A stretch of 64,000 nucleotides of DNA from Mactromeris polynyma (Eukaryota; Mollusca; Bivalvia; Venerida; Mactridae). Positions 10,904-22,300 of this stretch are shown here, piece by piece (position 1 is the stretch's first letter; each line of letters begins with the position of its first letter). The stretch spans positions 6,448,001-6,512,000 of the forward strand of contig JASFXZ010000016.1 of NCBI GenBank assembly GCA_032209605.1, written 5' to 3'. The notes under the pieces are model-generated. The model was not told where the DNA came from and ran no database searches. It saw only the letters and a list, made by a program, of their open reading frames with translations. A program made the position numbers and the translations under genes.

Positions 10904-11641
10904 AATGGATTGTTCAGTCAAAGCATGAGTGTCAGTCTTATTATGTTTGTGAATAAAGCCTCTGATCTATACATTTGAAGGCAGATATATGTTTAAGTCA
11001 TTGACCTAACGATCGGCGGCATATCCACACTAATACGCATTTTTCTAAATGGACAACATACGTTGATGCGTTTTGTTTAATTTCATCACAATTTTATAAG
11101 CGGTAGATTTTGTAAATATTGTTTGAATGTTTGGGTATTAATAGACAAAGGAGGGATCAGTATCAAACGAAACATATTGTGTCAATTTATTTTACAACGT
11201 GTGTTTATTAACATATGATTGGAAGGAACGTGACCAATTAGAAAAGAGTTTGAGTGTATTTAAATTGACTCAGAAAATTCGAATTGCAACATTTGAAAAA
11301 CTGCTGATACTAACATACTACTGTTCGACAATCATTTATGGAGTTAAATCATGTCACCATTCTTTGGCTGATACATCTTTGACATACTGTTGCTTTATAC
11401 TATAAGTATTCCATCATAATGTTCATATCAAGATTTAATCACTGCAATTACAGTATTATTTTATATGGTTAAGTTTTGATAATAACGTTTTTTGTATGTA
11501 TATGTTAAAAAAAAATACCTGCCATTTAAGCAAGCATTATTATCTCAAAGCATTTATTGACATCTTTTTGTATGTAATACTTTTATTGCGATATGCCTCA
11601 CGTAACAAAGTGTGTATTTTATGTCAATAAATTATAAAATA

Positions 11642-11822
11642 CAGTAAAACCTCAAATAATACGACACATCATTGGGACCCTATAAACTTTACTTATTTTT
11701 GAGGTGGTCTTAATATCGAGGTTGAATAAAGAGTACCTTGGGGGAAATGTACTTTAAAATTGTGTTCTTAATATTGAGATTGTCCCATTATTGAGGTGGT
11801 CTTTATGTGAGGTTTTGCTGTG
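11642..11822. mobile_element. CAGTAAAACCTC-family MITE
   Basis: Begins ACAGTAAAACCTCAAATAAT and ends ATGTGAGGTTTTGCTGT, its inverted counterpart, with the same internal phrases. TA at the borders fits a Tc1/mariner/pogo-type TA target, which is inference. Confidence 0.72.
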
Positions 11823-12640
11823 CTTGTTCGAGGCATTGAAATCGAAATACTTTCCATAGCAGATTTGTGAAATATGTAAGCTTACTCTTTATTGATTAGC
11901 TTAAATCAGAAAAATTCTTTATATATTTAATGAACAAATTTTCTTTTTTTTAATTTATTTTGTCCATTGAACGGGTGTTATGGTTTAAACTAACAATATG
12001 CTTATTTCTGTGAATTCTGTTTTTTCATATTAACGATCTTGCCATCCATTTATTTGTTTTTCCTTAAAAATGCTGATAGTTTCTATTTCAACAATTAGCT
12101 TGGATTGAATCTCGAGAGATGATGCTTTAATACAGACTGTATTTCAAGCACCGTTACATACAATTGAAATAATTCTTGTAAATATGTACATGTATAATTA
12201 TGTCTATCTATTTTGTCAAATAATTGTGACAATTGTGTAGTATATGATATGTACTAAGCTTTGATTTGGAGTTTTGATGCGGGTAATTTGTTCAAATTTA
12301 TGTAAAAAATGGTTATTTTATTTACGGAGTGACCTCCCTTACAATTTCTCTATCACAAGCTCTATCACAAATATTTTAGTAGAATTCTGATAAACCATTT
12401 TATTCTTTTGATTTTGTTATGTTAATAGAAACATGTCCGGGTACCTTTTCTTCATGGGAAGTTGCAAATGTAAGTACGACTATGAAGAAAACGTAAATCA
12501 CTTATCGCAAATATATCAAACGGGTGTTTAAGGGCAATATTAACAAGTTGTTTGTTTGCAGTTTTTTTTTCAGATTCATCGATGAAATTTTCCCCCGTCT
12601 TTGAGCCATTACAGTAATACACTAAAAAAACCTACCTACC

Positions 12641-12945
12641 TACCTACTATTAAAATTCCGAATCGCGTTACCGCAAACAAACAATATTGTAAGGATGGCC
12701 TAATGTTCAAAATTATCCCGAGTGTATTGTTGCAATATCTTTTGATCAGTATGTTCTGTTAAATGCATATTCAAAAAAAAACTACCTACTATTAAAATTC
12801 CGAATCGCGTCACCGCAAACAAACAATATTGTAAGGATGGCCTAATGTTCAAAATTATCCCGAGTGTATTGTTGATACCTATAAACTTTAAGTTTTACAT
12901 TGGCAATATATTTTGATCAGTATGTTCTGTTTAATGCATATTTCA
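12641..12945. repeat. Tandem duplication, 142-bp period
   Basis: TACCTACTATTAAAATTCCG begins at 12,641 and again at 12,783; the two copies continue in parallel through ATTTTGATCAGTATGTTCTG. The second copy carries about 30 extra bases (ACCTATAAACTTTAAGTTTT) near its end. Confidence 0.85.
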
Positions 12946-13018
12946 ACAAAAGATATCTCAATATACCTGTAACAATCAATTGTCCAGGTTTACATCAATG
13001 TGTTATAAGGCATTGTAC

Positions 13019-13263
13019 ACTATATACTCAGTACATTTAAAAACGCATATTTTTTTGTACCTGTAGTATGCCTTTCAAGGTCATTTTACAGTGTTTTAAA
13101 ACTAATTTTAAAATGAAAATACACGTTGACTGAAAGAAAATTTAGTGTTATTCACTGTGTAAAATGAAAAGATATCATACTAAGTTGTTATCTTGCATCC
13201 CAAGGTAAGTTCATGAAATTTGAGAAATGTTGTATTTTGCGTTTATAAATGTACTGAATATAT
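13019..13263. mobile_element. TCAGTACATTTAAAAACGCA MITE, copy A
   Basis: Left CTCAGTACATTTAAAAACGC and right TGCGTTTATAAATGTACTGA are inverted, with TATATA borders. The interior (TTTTGTACCTGT, AGTGTTATTCACTGTG, AAAATGAAAA) matches copy B reversed. Confidence 0.75.
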
Positions 13264-14199
13264 GTCTCAGAGACTGCAGATTTTTTTACATTTTGTTGTT
13301 GGCAAATTCAGTATTTTAAGAAACTGCATAACAGCTTTGTTCCTTTACTGTACCCCGGGTAGCTGATAATGCTCAAATTTATCCTCAAATGAATTTAAAT
13401 ATCTTAACTGGTTAAAGAAATTCCAGTGTGAGTCTAGATATATTTAACCTAGACTCTCTTATTTGTAAATAAAACTACAAGATTGTTCATGCTTCATATA
13501 CACGGTATATTATTTAACAAAAAACATTCAGTGCGCACTAAATGATCAAAATACTCAATACGCTATAAAACAACATTTATTCATTATCATAGATAGTGAT
13601 CTAATCATGATTGTATTTTATATGAGAAGATTTTTCTCTGTATGTACATTTAAACGTATTAAATTAATTTGTATATTCATTGATGCTTTGCTTAAAGCAT
13701 TAATACAATTACAGCTAGACTTCTATGTGAGCTTACTATCTTATCTTGCTTATTTTATGTTGAAAAATAGTACAAAATTTATGATTCGTAGTTTTATCTT
13801 TAACAAATATCGGTACATTGTTGTTGTCGCTCAAAAAGATTTTCATAAATTTGCCTATATTTTATTTTTTTACTTTTTACTATGACAACGTTAATAATTT
13901 AAGACAATTCATGTGGAAACCATTATACATGTTTTTTTTTTGCTTTTACATAAATAAGTAAAAAGAAAATACATTTTAGTATTTCAATGTAATTCAGGCC
14001 TAGAAAATACGTTCATAAAGCTGTAGATTCCACAAAAATCACAATTACTTGAGTAAAGGGGATTCCAAATTTTCAAGATTAATACTTAAAAAAATACGAA
14101 GATATTCATTCATGATAATTGACCTTACTAGACGCATGGACATTCTTAACTATCGAAACATTAGGCGATTTTGCTTTCAGGCCTCCAAAAACTTTATGG

Positions 14200-14395
14200 T
14201 AACAACTCAATAATACGACCACCCTTGGGACTCTTGACATTTGGTATTAGTTTTGGAGGCCTGAAAGCAAAATCGCCTAGATGTGTTCTTAATATTGAGG
14301 TTGAATGAAGAGCATAATGAAGAAAATGGACTTAATTGTGTTCTTAATTTTGATGTGATCTCATTATTGAGGTAGTCTTTATGTGAGGTATAATA
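14200..14395. mobile_element. CAGTAAAACCTC-family MITE, left tip replaced
   Basis: Carries CAATAATACGACCACCCTTG and TTAATATTGAGGTTGAATGA, then TTTATGTGAGGTATAATAT. A 29-bp sequence inside it is an exact inverted copy of sequence just outside its left end (see findings). Confidence 0.6.
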
Positions 14396-14681
14396 TAATA
14401 TCATAGAATAGTATTAGGTGTTCATGTTCGTTATTTTACTGATCGTGCTGCTGTTAGTTTATACAAATTATTATTTGTCTAACAAAACCATTTTTTCTAT
14501 CAATCTGTCGCTTTCATTTTTGACTGCTAAACTTTCTATGGAATTGTTCCCAATATTTTAATATATTTTTTTCATGATAATCTACCTGCATAATGATAAT
14601 TCATGCATTTATATTTCTTTCAGTAGCAATTTAATATAATATGAACGTCCTTGATACGAATGTCTCAATGTCAATGGTATA

Positions 14682-14800
14682 CAGTAAAACCTACAACAAT
14701 ACGACCGCCTTTGGTACCCTTGGTAACTGGTCTTCTTATTGAGTTGGTCCTAATATTGAGGTCGAATAAAGAGCAAAAAAGTGAACATGGACTTAAAAGT
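14682..14800. mobile_element. CAGTAAAACCTC-family MITE, right half missing
   Basis: ACAGTAAAACCTACAACAAT, GACCGCCTTTGGTACCC and AATATTGAGGTCGAATAAAG are present; the matching right end is absent. Confidence 0.6.
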
Positions 14801-14888
14801 CAAATTATAATGATAATGATCGTGTGTTCAGCATTACTATTAAATGTACATTCCTTAGTGTTGTAGTTAAACGTAATGATTGTATATC

Positions 14889-15328
14889 TAGGGCTGTCAT
14901 TGATGCAATCGATATCGATATATTCAGGATATTTTTCTGTCGATCCATATTCGATACGCACAAATATCAATATTATGGGGGATACAGAAAAATGGGAACA
15001 GTCTAAAAATGTGCTTAAATAGCGTAAAGTCACTTTGTAGTGTGCTGCTTCTTAAACAGTGCTCTAGTGGATAGAGCATTCCAAAAGTTGGCAATATAAT
15101 ATAATACTGTGAAGTAATGGATTAATTACTTAAATGGTATCTTGTTATCATAAATATACAAGTGGAACAATTAAATATGTAGGGCATACACACGTAAACA
15201 TGCAGAACATTAGGATTTAATAATCTATTAAAGGAATTTTAAAATATAATCGATATATCGATATATTGTCGATATTTCGATATATTTATACCGTCGATAT
15301 GCAAAAATTTGAACCAATGACAGCCTTA
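14889..15328. mobile_element. hAT-like non-autonomous element rich in ATCGATAT
   Basis: TAGGGCTGTCATTG at the left and its inverted form (TAAGGCTGTCATTGG) at the right, flanked by TGTATATC (14,881) and TGTATATT (15,329), a 7-of-8 direct repeat. The 8-bp duplication and the TAGGGCTGTCA tip fit hAT. Sub-terminal clusters of TATCGATA occur at both ends. Confidence 0.7.
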
Positions 15329-16294
15329 TGTATATTATGTACAAAGTATGGTCTATAAAAAGGAACTTAGAGTAGATGTAGTGTACTTGAGTTTATTGTT
15401 AACATTCTGTACATAAGTGTAATGAGAACCGAGAACCACAATAAGATTTACCTTGAATCTCATTATTGGTTTTTTCTGTTTGTTCTTCATTGTGCCTTAA
15501 GTGATATACATGCAGTCGTGCACCTTTCCCTTACACTGCTAGGTAGTTCATACCTTGAATGAATGTATATGTCGTTCTTGTTGAAGGTTAAATGACAATT
15601 AATTTGTGTCAAACATTTCTGTTATGAAAGTGGAGTTACTTTTTTTTAAATTGTTTATCGTTTACATAGCATTTTCGCTTTAAATAGAAACATTGTAACC
15701 ATTCTCCCAAAGCCTCGATTGTATCGAGTATGTCACAGATCGATATACATCAACATTACCTCGATTTTAAAGTTTTCATTCATGCATTAATATTGCTAAA
15801 ATTTACTTTTTGCCACACTTATAAATGTATGTTTCTTATTACATTGAACAATCATATTCAAGAGAAATCATACAGTGTGTTTTCTCAACGACAAATGCTT
15901 TGGGTTGTGGCAATGGCCCTAACACCACTTCGTATATGATCATGACAAATTCTAGCATTTACCTTGTTCAATATCATTTTACGACGTGATTTTTTCCCCA
16001 AGCACATGTTTGCCTGTGACTGCACATTATTGTAAGCAGTTCGTCATATTTTGTCTCTGATTAGGGTTTAGATTTTGATTTTTGGAGTATATGATTTTAT
16101 TTGGTTTATTTTAATCATATTACTTAGCTAATATTTGGTTTGCTGTTGCGTTTTAACAAGTGTACAGATCTGATTTATCGCATATTCATGAAAATAAATT
16201 AGTAAAACAAACTTGGTTATTTATTATTTTCGTGTTAGAATACAATGCATTTCCGCCATATTTAACTCGATAGAAAAAGTAGTTCCTTCATAGC

Positions 16295-16445
16295 AGACAT
16301 GGGGTCGATTACTTAAAAAAGTAATCAATTAAATTATGATTATTTTGCTTTTTTCAGTAATCGATTACTTCATGATTAATGCATAATTTGCAAGTAATCG
16401 ATAATTTATGATTATTTTCAATAAAGTAATCATGAATAATGATAA
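16295..16445. repeat. GTAATCGATTAC-rich inverted repeat
   Basis: Several copies of AGTAATCGATTACTT and its variants (AAGTAATCGATAA, AAAGTAATCATG) in both orientations. Looks like the end cluster of a degenerate transposon. Confidence 0.45.
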
Positions 16446-17332
16446 CTTCCTTTTGTAAATGACAGGTTGAAACACAGATCTGTGAATCTTATTTATTATT
16501 TCAACAGTACAATGAATGAACTAATAACATTATATTTACTTATCAATGTCACAGTGTCAGTTCTATACACAGTTTATGTGTTGTACTTAATGATGCATCA
16601 TACTAAATAACCGCTCAACAGGAGCAGAGGTGGCTGGAATACACAAGTATTTCTTGGCAAGCTATGTTTCAAACCTGACTGTTTGCAGCCTTTTAAAGTT
16701 GTGAATACAGCCGTGTGATAATAAAGTACGGAATCTCCCAGTGTATTCGTATACACAGTGGCCAACGTCTACGGAAAAGTACGGCATTTATTCCAGAATT
16801 TCATACAAAAAATACTATTAAGGTGGTGAAGTCGCCATGTGTTTTGACAAATTTAGCAATATACACATTAATGGATTGACTCTATACACTGTATAGTAAA
16901 GTTGTTCATGTAGAATGAATTTTGATGATATTTTACATTCCGGTAAATGCACACACAATTATGTTAAGTATTTTTAAAATCAAAAGTATTTTTGGAAAGA
17001 AGAGAAGCTTATGATTTCGAGTTTCTTTTTCAAAATTATATTAAAAAAATATATAAAAACTAGATTTTCCGTCCTCGCCCCTTGTTTCTGTTGTTATTAT
17101 TTTGGAATAAAAACTTAATTTTATGTTTTTTTAAAAAAAATCTCGATAGCACGAGGTATATTTGATTATTATCTTTGTATACATGTGTTTCTTTTGCAAA
17201 ATTAAGGCTTGTGCGATTAGCCTGATATACAGGACCAATACGTACAATTTGACAGTACCAAAAGTTCAAATAACTTATATATAACAATATGTAAACCTTC
17301 GCCATTTGAACCTCAATGTCTCCCAGCAAATT

Positions 17333-18573
17333 TTGAGCACTGCTGTGGGATATCCAATCTCACGAAAATCAGCTCCAGTCGCACGCTCCTATACTATACG
17401 CTAACTGGATCTGATGACTGCCCAATACAGGTCACGTTCAAGTGACCTTTGAGTAGCCAATCAAATCCTCGCCTGCAAAATGCTGTGGTATAGAGTTATG
17501 AATATTCGTCGATCTCCGACGAGCTCCGTAAATTCTATTTGAGCGTAGATCACCAAGACGTTCCGATTAGGCTACGTATTTTCGTCAATTTCAATATGGC
17601 GGCGCCCATGGACACAACTGCAACTGCTACACGGCAACATTATTTGGTTAATCGGTGTTGTTTGTGTGGTGTTTCGTTTTTGTAAATATTTATAACCGTT
17701 AGCGGCAGGAAGGACGTTAAATAACAGTATAAACAATACAATATACAATACAAACTACTTTATTTTGGTCATGGTTACATGTGTAACAACACATAATGTT
17801 ATGACAGACAGATAACATGTATGGGTAATCAAACAATTCAGTTATAAGTATGCAATGTAAAAACAAAACAGAAATAGTTGGCTGAACATTTACGTTTGTT
17901 TAGGGGACAGCGATGTTTATTTATCCGTAAATGGTTTAAAAAGTTGGGAGAATTTAAATATTTACAATGAAATCACGAGAAAATCGAAGTTCACGATGTA
18001 GGAATTTCATTGATGACTTGGAGATAGTACAATATATGTGTATAATTGTATATGGTGTTTTTTTGTTGTTCAATTAAAATATTTTGTGATATTATATGTG
18101 AATAGACTTGTACTTCTAAGTACTCCGAAAACAGAAACTCCGAATAAACGATAATGACATTTTAAGAATGACGACAAACACGGTTTTGTAAGGAGAAATT
18201 TCATTGTACCACAAACGAGCACCTGGTTACGCATATCTATTTTTTGAGAGGTTATATGAACGTGACCTCTTACGGAGTGTAGTCAGATCATAACAGCGGA
18301 AAATAATGGAGCTAAAGTTAGGCGCTGATTTCAATGAGATTGTGGGATATCCAAACTCTTCTGTAAGTGACGTCATTTCAAGAAAACGTCACATGTGATG
18401 TCACTATGTGCAAGCAGGAAACAATTTTTACTCCATATGGTCACTTCGTTTTCATATTGCCATATGGGGCAAATATTGCTTACTGTCTGTACATGTTGGC
18501 GTCACATATGACGTTTTCTGGAAATGACGTCACTTACAAAAGAGGTTGAAAACCGTACAGCGGCGCTCATTTA
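17333..18573. mobile_element. CRE-bearing MITE, copy 3, split by a 1-kb element
   Basis: The left tip (GAGCACTGCTGTGGGATATCC) is at 17,335-17,357 and the rest at 18,341-18,573. The intervening 983 bases are a separate insertion; removing it with one copy of TGTGGGATATCCAA restores the family consensus. Confidence 0.78.
17358..18340. mobile_element. 983-bp element with short inverted ends, inserted in MITE copy 3
   Basis: Ends TCTCACGAAAATCAGCTCC and (reverse complement of the right) TCTCATTGAAATCAGCGCC match at 15 of 19 positions. It is flanked by a 13-14-bp direct repeat (TGTGGGATATCCAA) at 17,344 and 18,341. No open frame of note. The superfamily is not clear, as such a long duplication is unusual for cut-and-paste elements. 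Confidence 0.65.
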
Positions 18574-19238
18574 TACAACATTGAAATGAAGAAGAACGTT
18601 CCACAGACATAATAAGGCCATACTAAATTCTATCTATGTTTACCTTTATGTTCATGTTTTTCGAAACCTATCTACCAGGTAGGCAAAACAAACAAAGTGT
18701 CGATAAATACAAATTTATCTTTTGTATTTACTTCCTTAAACACATACATTATACATTAACATATCAAATACAAACTACTAGTTAACAATAACAACCCGAA
18801 GTACCACGTAAAAGGATTAAATGTTTTCAGTTTTTGAAATTGGTCATTCGTTACAGGATACAATGTTACCGGGTAAATGGGTCAATGTCGTAATGTTAAA
18901 ACATCATTGTTTTTTTGTTGATATTTTCATTTTTCCCGATCAGTCTGCCGAGAACCCATTCGCTCGATGACACTTAACATAGATCCATATTTGTATGGCT
19001 TCATACATTTCTAGAAGGCAACAAATATCACCATACGAGTGACTGCAATATATATATTTGCCATTAATATTAATATCTTTTAACATCAGCTAAATATGCA
19101 TTTAGGTTTTCTATTCTAATTTCATAATCAATGATGACGGCAAAATATCATAAACCATCCTTCAAATTCCTATTTATCAAGAATTCTGTACAGCCCTATG
19201 TATGTCCGTTCCCAGACATTGCTCACATAGAACGTCAG

Positions 19239-19349
19239 TTATCGGCGAAAAAACCTTTTCTCCAGTGTACGGAATGGGAGCTCAAACAGAAGAGAAACAA
19301 TAAATGCAGCCGCGTAGGAGAGTACCAGGTTTCCCAAGAACATGTAGAC
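19239..19349 (-). CDS. NRF-6-like exon 15 (last)
   Basis: Acceptor GCATTTTAG, phase 0. It encodes VYMFLGNLVLSYAAAFIVSL, the family's last helix, then LLFELPFRTLEKRFFRR and TAA at 19,241-19,239. The basic RFFRR end is a plausible cytosolic anchor. No clear AATAAA on the minus strand was found close by. Confidence 0.9.
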   Translation of the reverse strand, partial: VYMFLGNLVLSYAAAFIVSLLFELPFRTLEKRFFRR

Positions 19350-22300
19350 CTAAAATGCAAAACAAATGTGTAAGCAATTTATGACCATTGCGTTCAATCC
19401 AATTGGATTCCATTCAATGATCGACAAAGCATCAAAATAAAGTCAAGTACTTTGTTTAACTAAACTTGTAACAATACATGTAGTTGATGATACATACGAT
19501 ACGATTGATTTATATATTGTTGTTGATATAACTGTTCATCTTTTACAAATACAAGATGATTCGAAGGGCAATAAATGCAATGAGTAACCCATTCAGTCGA
19601 GGTTATATCAATATATGCTAAGTAGTACGTTATTTTAGACAAATCAGGGGCGCACCTAGACGAGTTTGAAGTGTACCCCAAGTGTTGGCATCGTAGGTGC
19701 GAAACGAGCGGGGGTGGTGAGTGGGGGTAGGTGTGGGAGGAGCACCCGTTTTCATGCTATATTTTAGTGTAGGAAACTTTCATTTTTTCACTTTTTCTGA
19801 CGAATTGTACGCATTGGCGTACGTGCGTATGCCTGGATAATGCATGACAATGCTTTGTATGGATAACCTTGCATTTTGAATATTAGACGTCATAAAGCTT
19901 CGACTAATAACTTATCATTGTTCATACAGTTCAAGGTAGATAACCTTGCATTTTAAATAGTTGACACCATATAGCGTTGACTAATAACTTATTACTTTTC
20001 ATACAGTTCATGGTAGTCTGATTTTCTATCAAAATTTTAAAAAATTGACATGTTAATGCCTTCACACAGACATATTCATTAACACTGCATTGAATGTTTT
20101 CTTAAAAAAAATTCAGGAACTGCTGAACATGAGTTTGATACAGGTATTTCCTCTGCTGGCGCTATCTCGGCATGTAGGTCAGGGTAGATAATACCCGTAT
20201 CGGACGCTTCAATTTGTGGTTTTGGTAAGCATGTAATAAAACGCGACAATGCAGTGTTGTAGAGTACATCTGTAAATTACCATCACTTTTCTCATATTTA
20301 TCGCTAAGGATATTTTGTGAACAAAATCGGACTATGTACTTTAAGGACAAATGTTACACATAAAACACATGCAGTACCTATATGAACACCACTGAACGAT
20401 TTCCAACCTCTTCTTTCAGTGACGTCATTGCCAGAAAACGTCACATGTGACATCACCATGTACTGACAGAAACAATATTTCCCCTATACGGTAATATGAA
20501 AACGAAGTGACCATATAGCGTAGATATTGTTTCCTGCTTGTAAAAAGTGAGATCACAAGTTGCGTTTTCTTAAAATGACGTCACTTACAGAAGAGGTTGT
20601 AAATCCCATAGCAGCGCTCATATCACAACGTTACTTAAATTCTTACCAGCTCATAGTGTGACAAATAAATAAGTCTCTGTTTGCTTTCATAGTACAACAA
20701 AATCACCAATGGATGTATCAGGAATACACAGTAAGTCAGTCTGCTGAGAGGAATAAACAATTTCCATGACAACAAGGTATTTATCCACCCTGAAATTAAA
20801 TACGTGTATGTTATTGCATGGACTCCTTGTTGGACACCTCTTATTCCCATTCGGAAATCCTTGGCCAACTACGTCAAGTGCCTCGGATGTACGTTAGGCA
20901 CTACTTTCGGAAATACCATTCGAATGTCATGAAAACAAGATGGCGGCATGAACGCTGGAGTGCTGATGAATGTAATATTTAAGCTATATGAAGACTGAAA
21001 TATGTGAGTTTTAACTTGAAATGACAACAATAATCCATATCTTACGTGAATTTATCGAAGTTATTGAAATTATAAATCCGTTTTACGAGAACTATTTCTT
21101 GACCGCACAAAATGTTGAGTTTTGCTACATAGTGCTCCGCCTTACATACACTAGAGGGTGTTATCCGAGTAACGAAGTGGTACGGAAATACCCGAGAGCT
21201 GTCGAGAATGCTCTTATTCCTAGGTCCTGGTCCCGATCTCCCGAAAAATCTCAATCTGAGCTAAATCTGCTAAGTATTGTCTCAAATCATTGAGATTATT
21301 CTCATCTGAGGCTGGACTCATAAACGGTCATAATAAACATGAAAGAATTAAGCTTTGGGTTTTTTCTCAGAATTTTTTTAAGTGATCCAATATGAGATTT
21401 TTCTCAAACTCGGACATTGATTTGAGCCAAATCTCAATAATGAGCTGAGATTTCTGTTTGAGATGCTTTAGAAGATCGGTGCCAGGATTATGTTACTCGA
21501 GACAGATCTCCGAGCTTATTAAAAATGTTGTGTTCATCTGTATCCACGTTAAATGTGCCTAGATGACGACCATGCAGTATTCTGTATGGGACAAAATTAT
21601 TATGGGTATTTACTGAAACATTTTGTAACCTGAGATATCTTGAAAAGAGATGGTCGGCGCAATTTGAAGGTCAAGATTTGTTGCGCAACATAAAAAAAGC
21701 CGAGAAGTTACGACTGCTGGTCACTCCAGATCCAGAACGTATTTCGGTAAATGCACCGAAATTCCGTGGATTTCGGTAAGGTAACGTGCCCTTTATCGAA
21801 AGGTTAACCCATCCGCGTCAAGGTTACAAACGTTGTTCGGTTGAAGAGAAATTGCCTTGGTGATTAACGTAAGATTTGATTGGTTTACACAACACTGATA
21901 TGCAAATAGCAAAACCATGTTAGTATGGCTGCACACAGTCGACGTAAGTTAAGAACTAAATTAGTTTTGAGCATTGAGACTTCTCTAGTTTTATAACTAA
22001 CGACCCTAGTATGAGTATGCTGTTATATCTTACGTTGCAAGTTATCGTATTTTAAAGTTTTCCTTCTCTTATTCAGGCATCAGGATTCAGACATGGTTCG
22101 AAATTGCTGTTTTTGAAATTAAATACAAACAATTATCAGTTGCTATGACCAAGTGATAATGCAACGAGTTTGAAAATACATTCATAAAAATAAAAATGGA
22201 TTTCATAAGATTATTTTTTATGTATGCGCAATAGTGCACGATATTATTCAGTTTCTTACACGTGTTTTTGTTTTATTATTATTTCTAATAACAATTAACA

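Larger units (their letters stand above)
10910..17330. other. Intergenic, miniature repeats only
   Basis: Apart from the elements listed separately, nothing coding is seen; the 92-residue frame at 13,607 is low-complexity (Phe, Leu, Ile, Lys). Confidence 0.5.

Noticed and set aside
13607..13885. 92-codon plus-strand frame
   Set aside because: AT-rich sequence giving mostly Phe, Ile, Leu, Lys and Tyr; no supporting signal.
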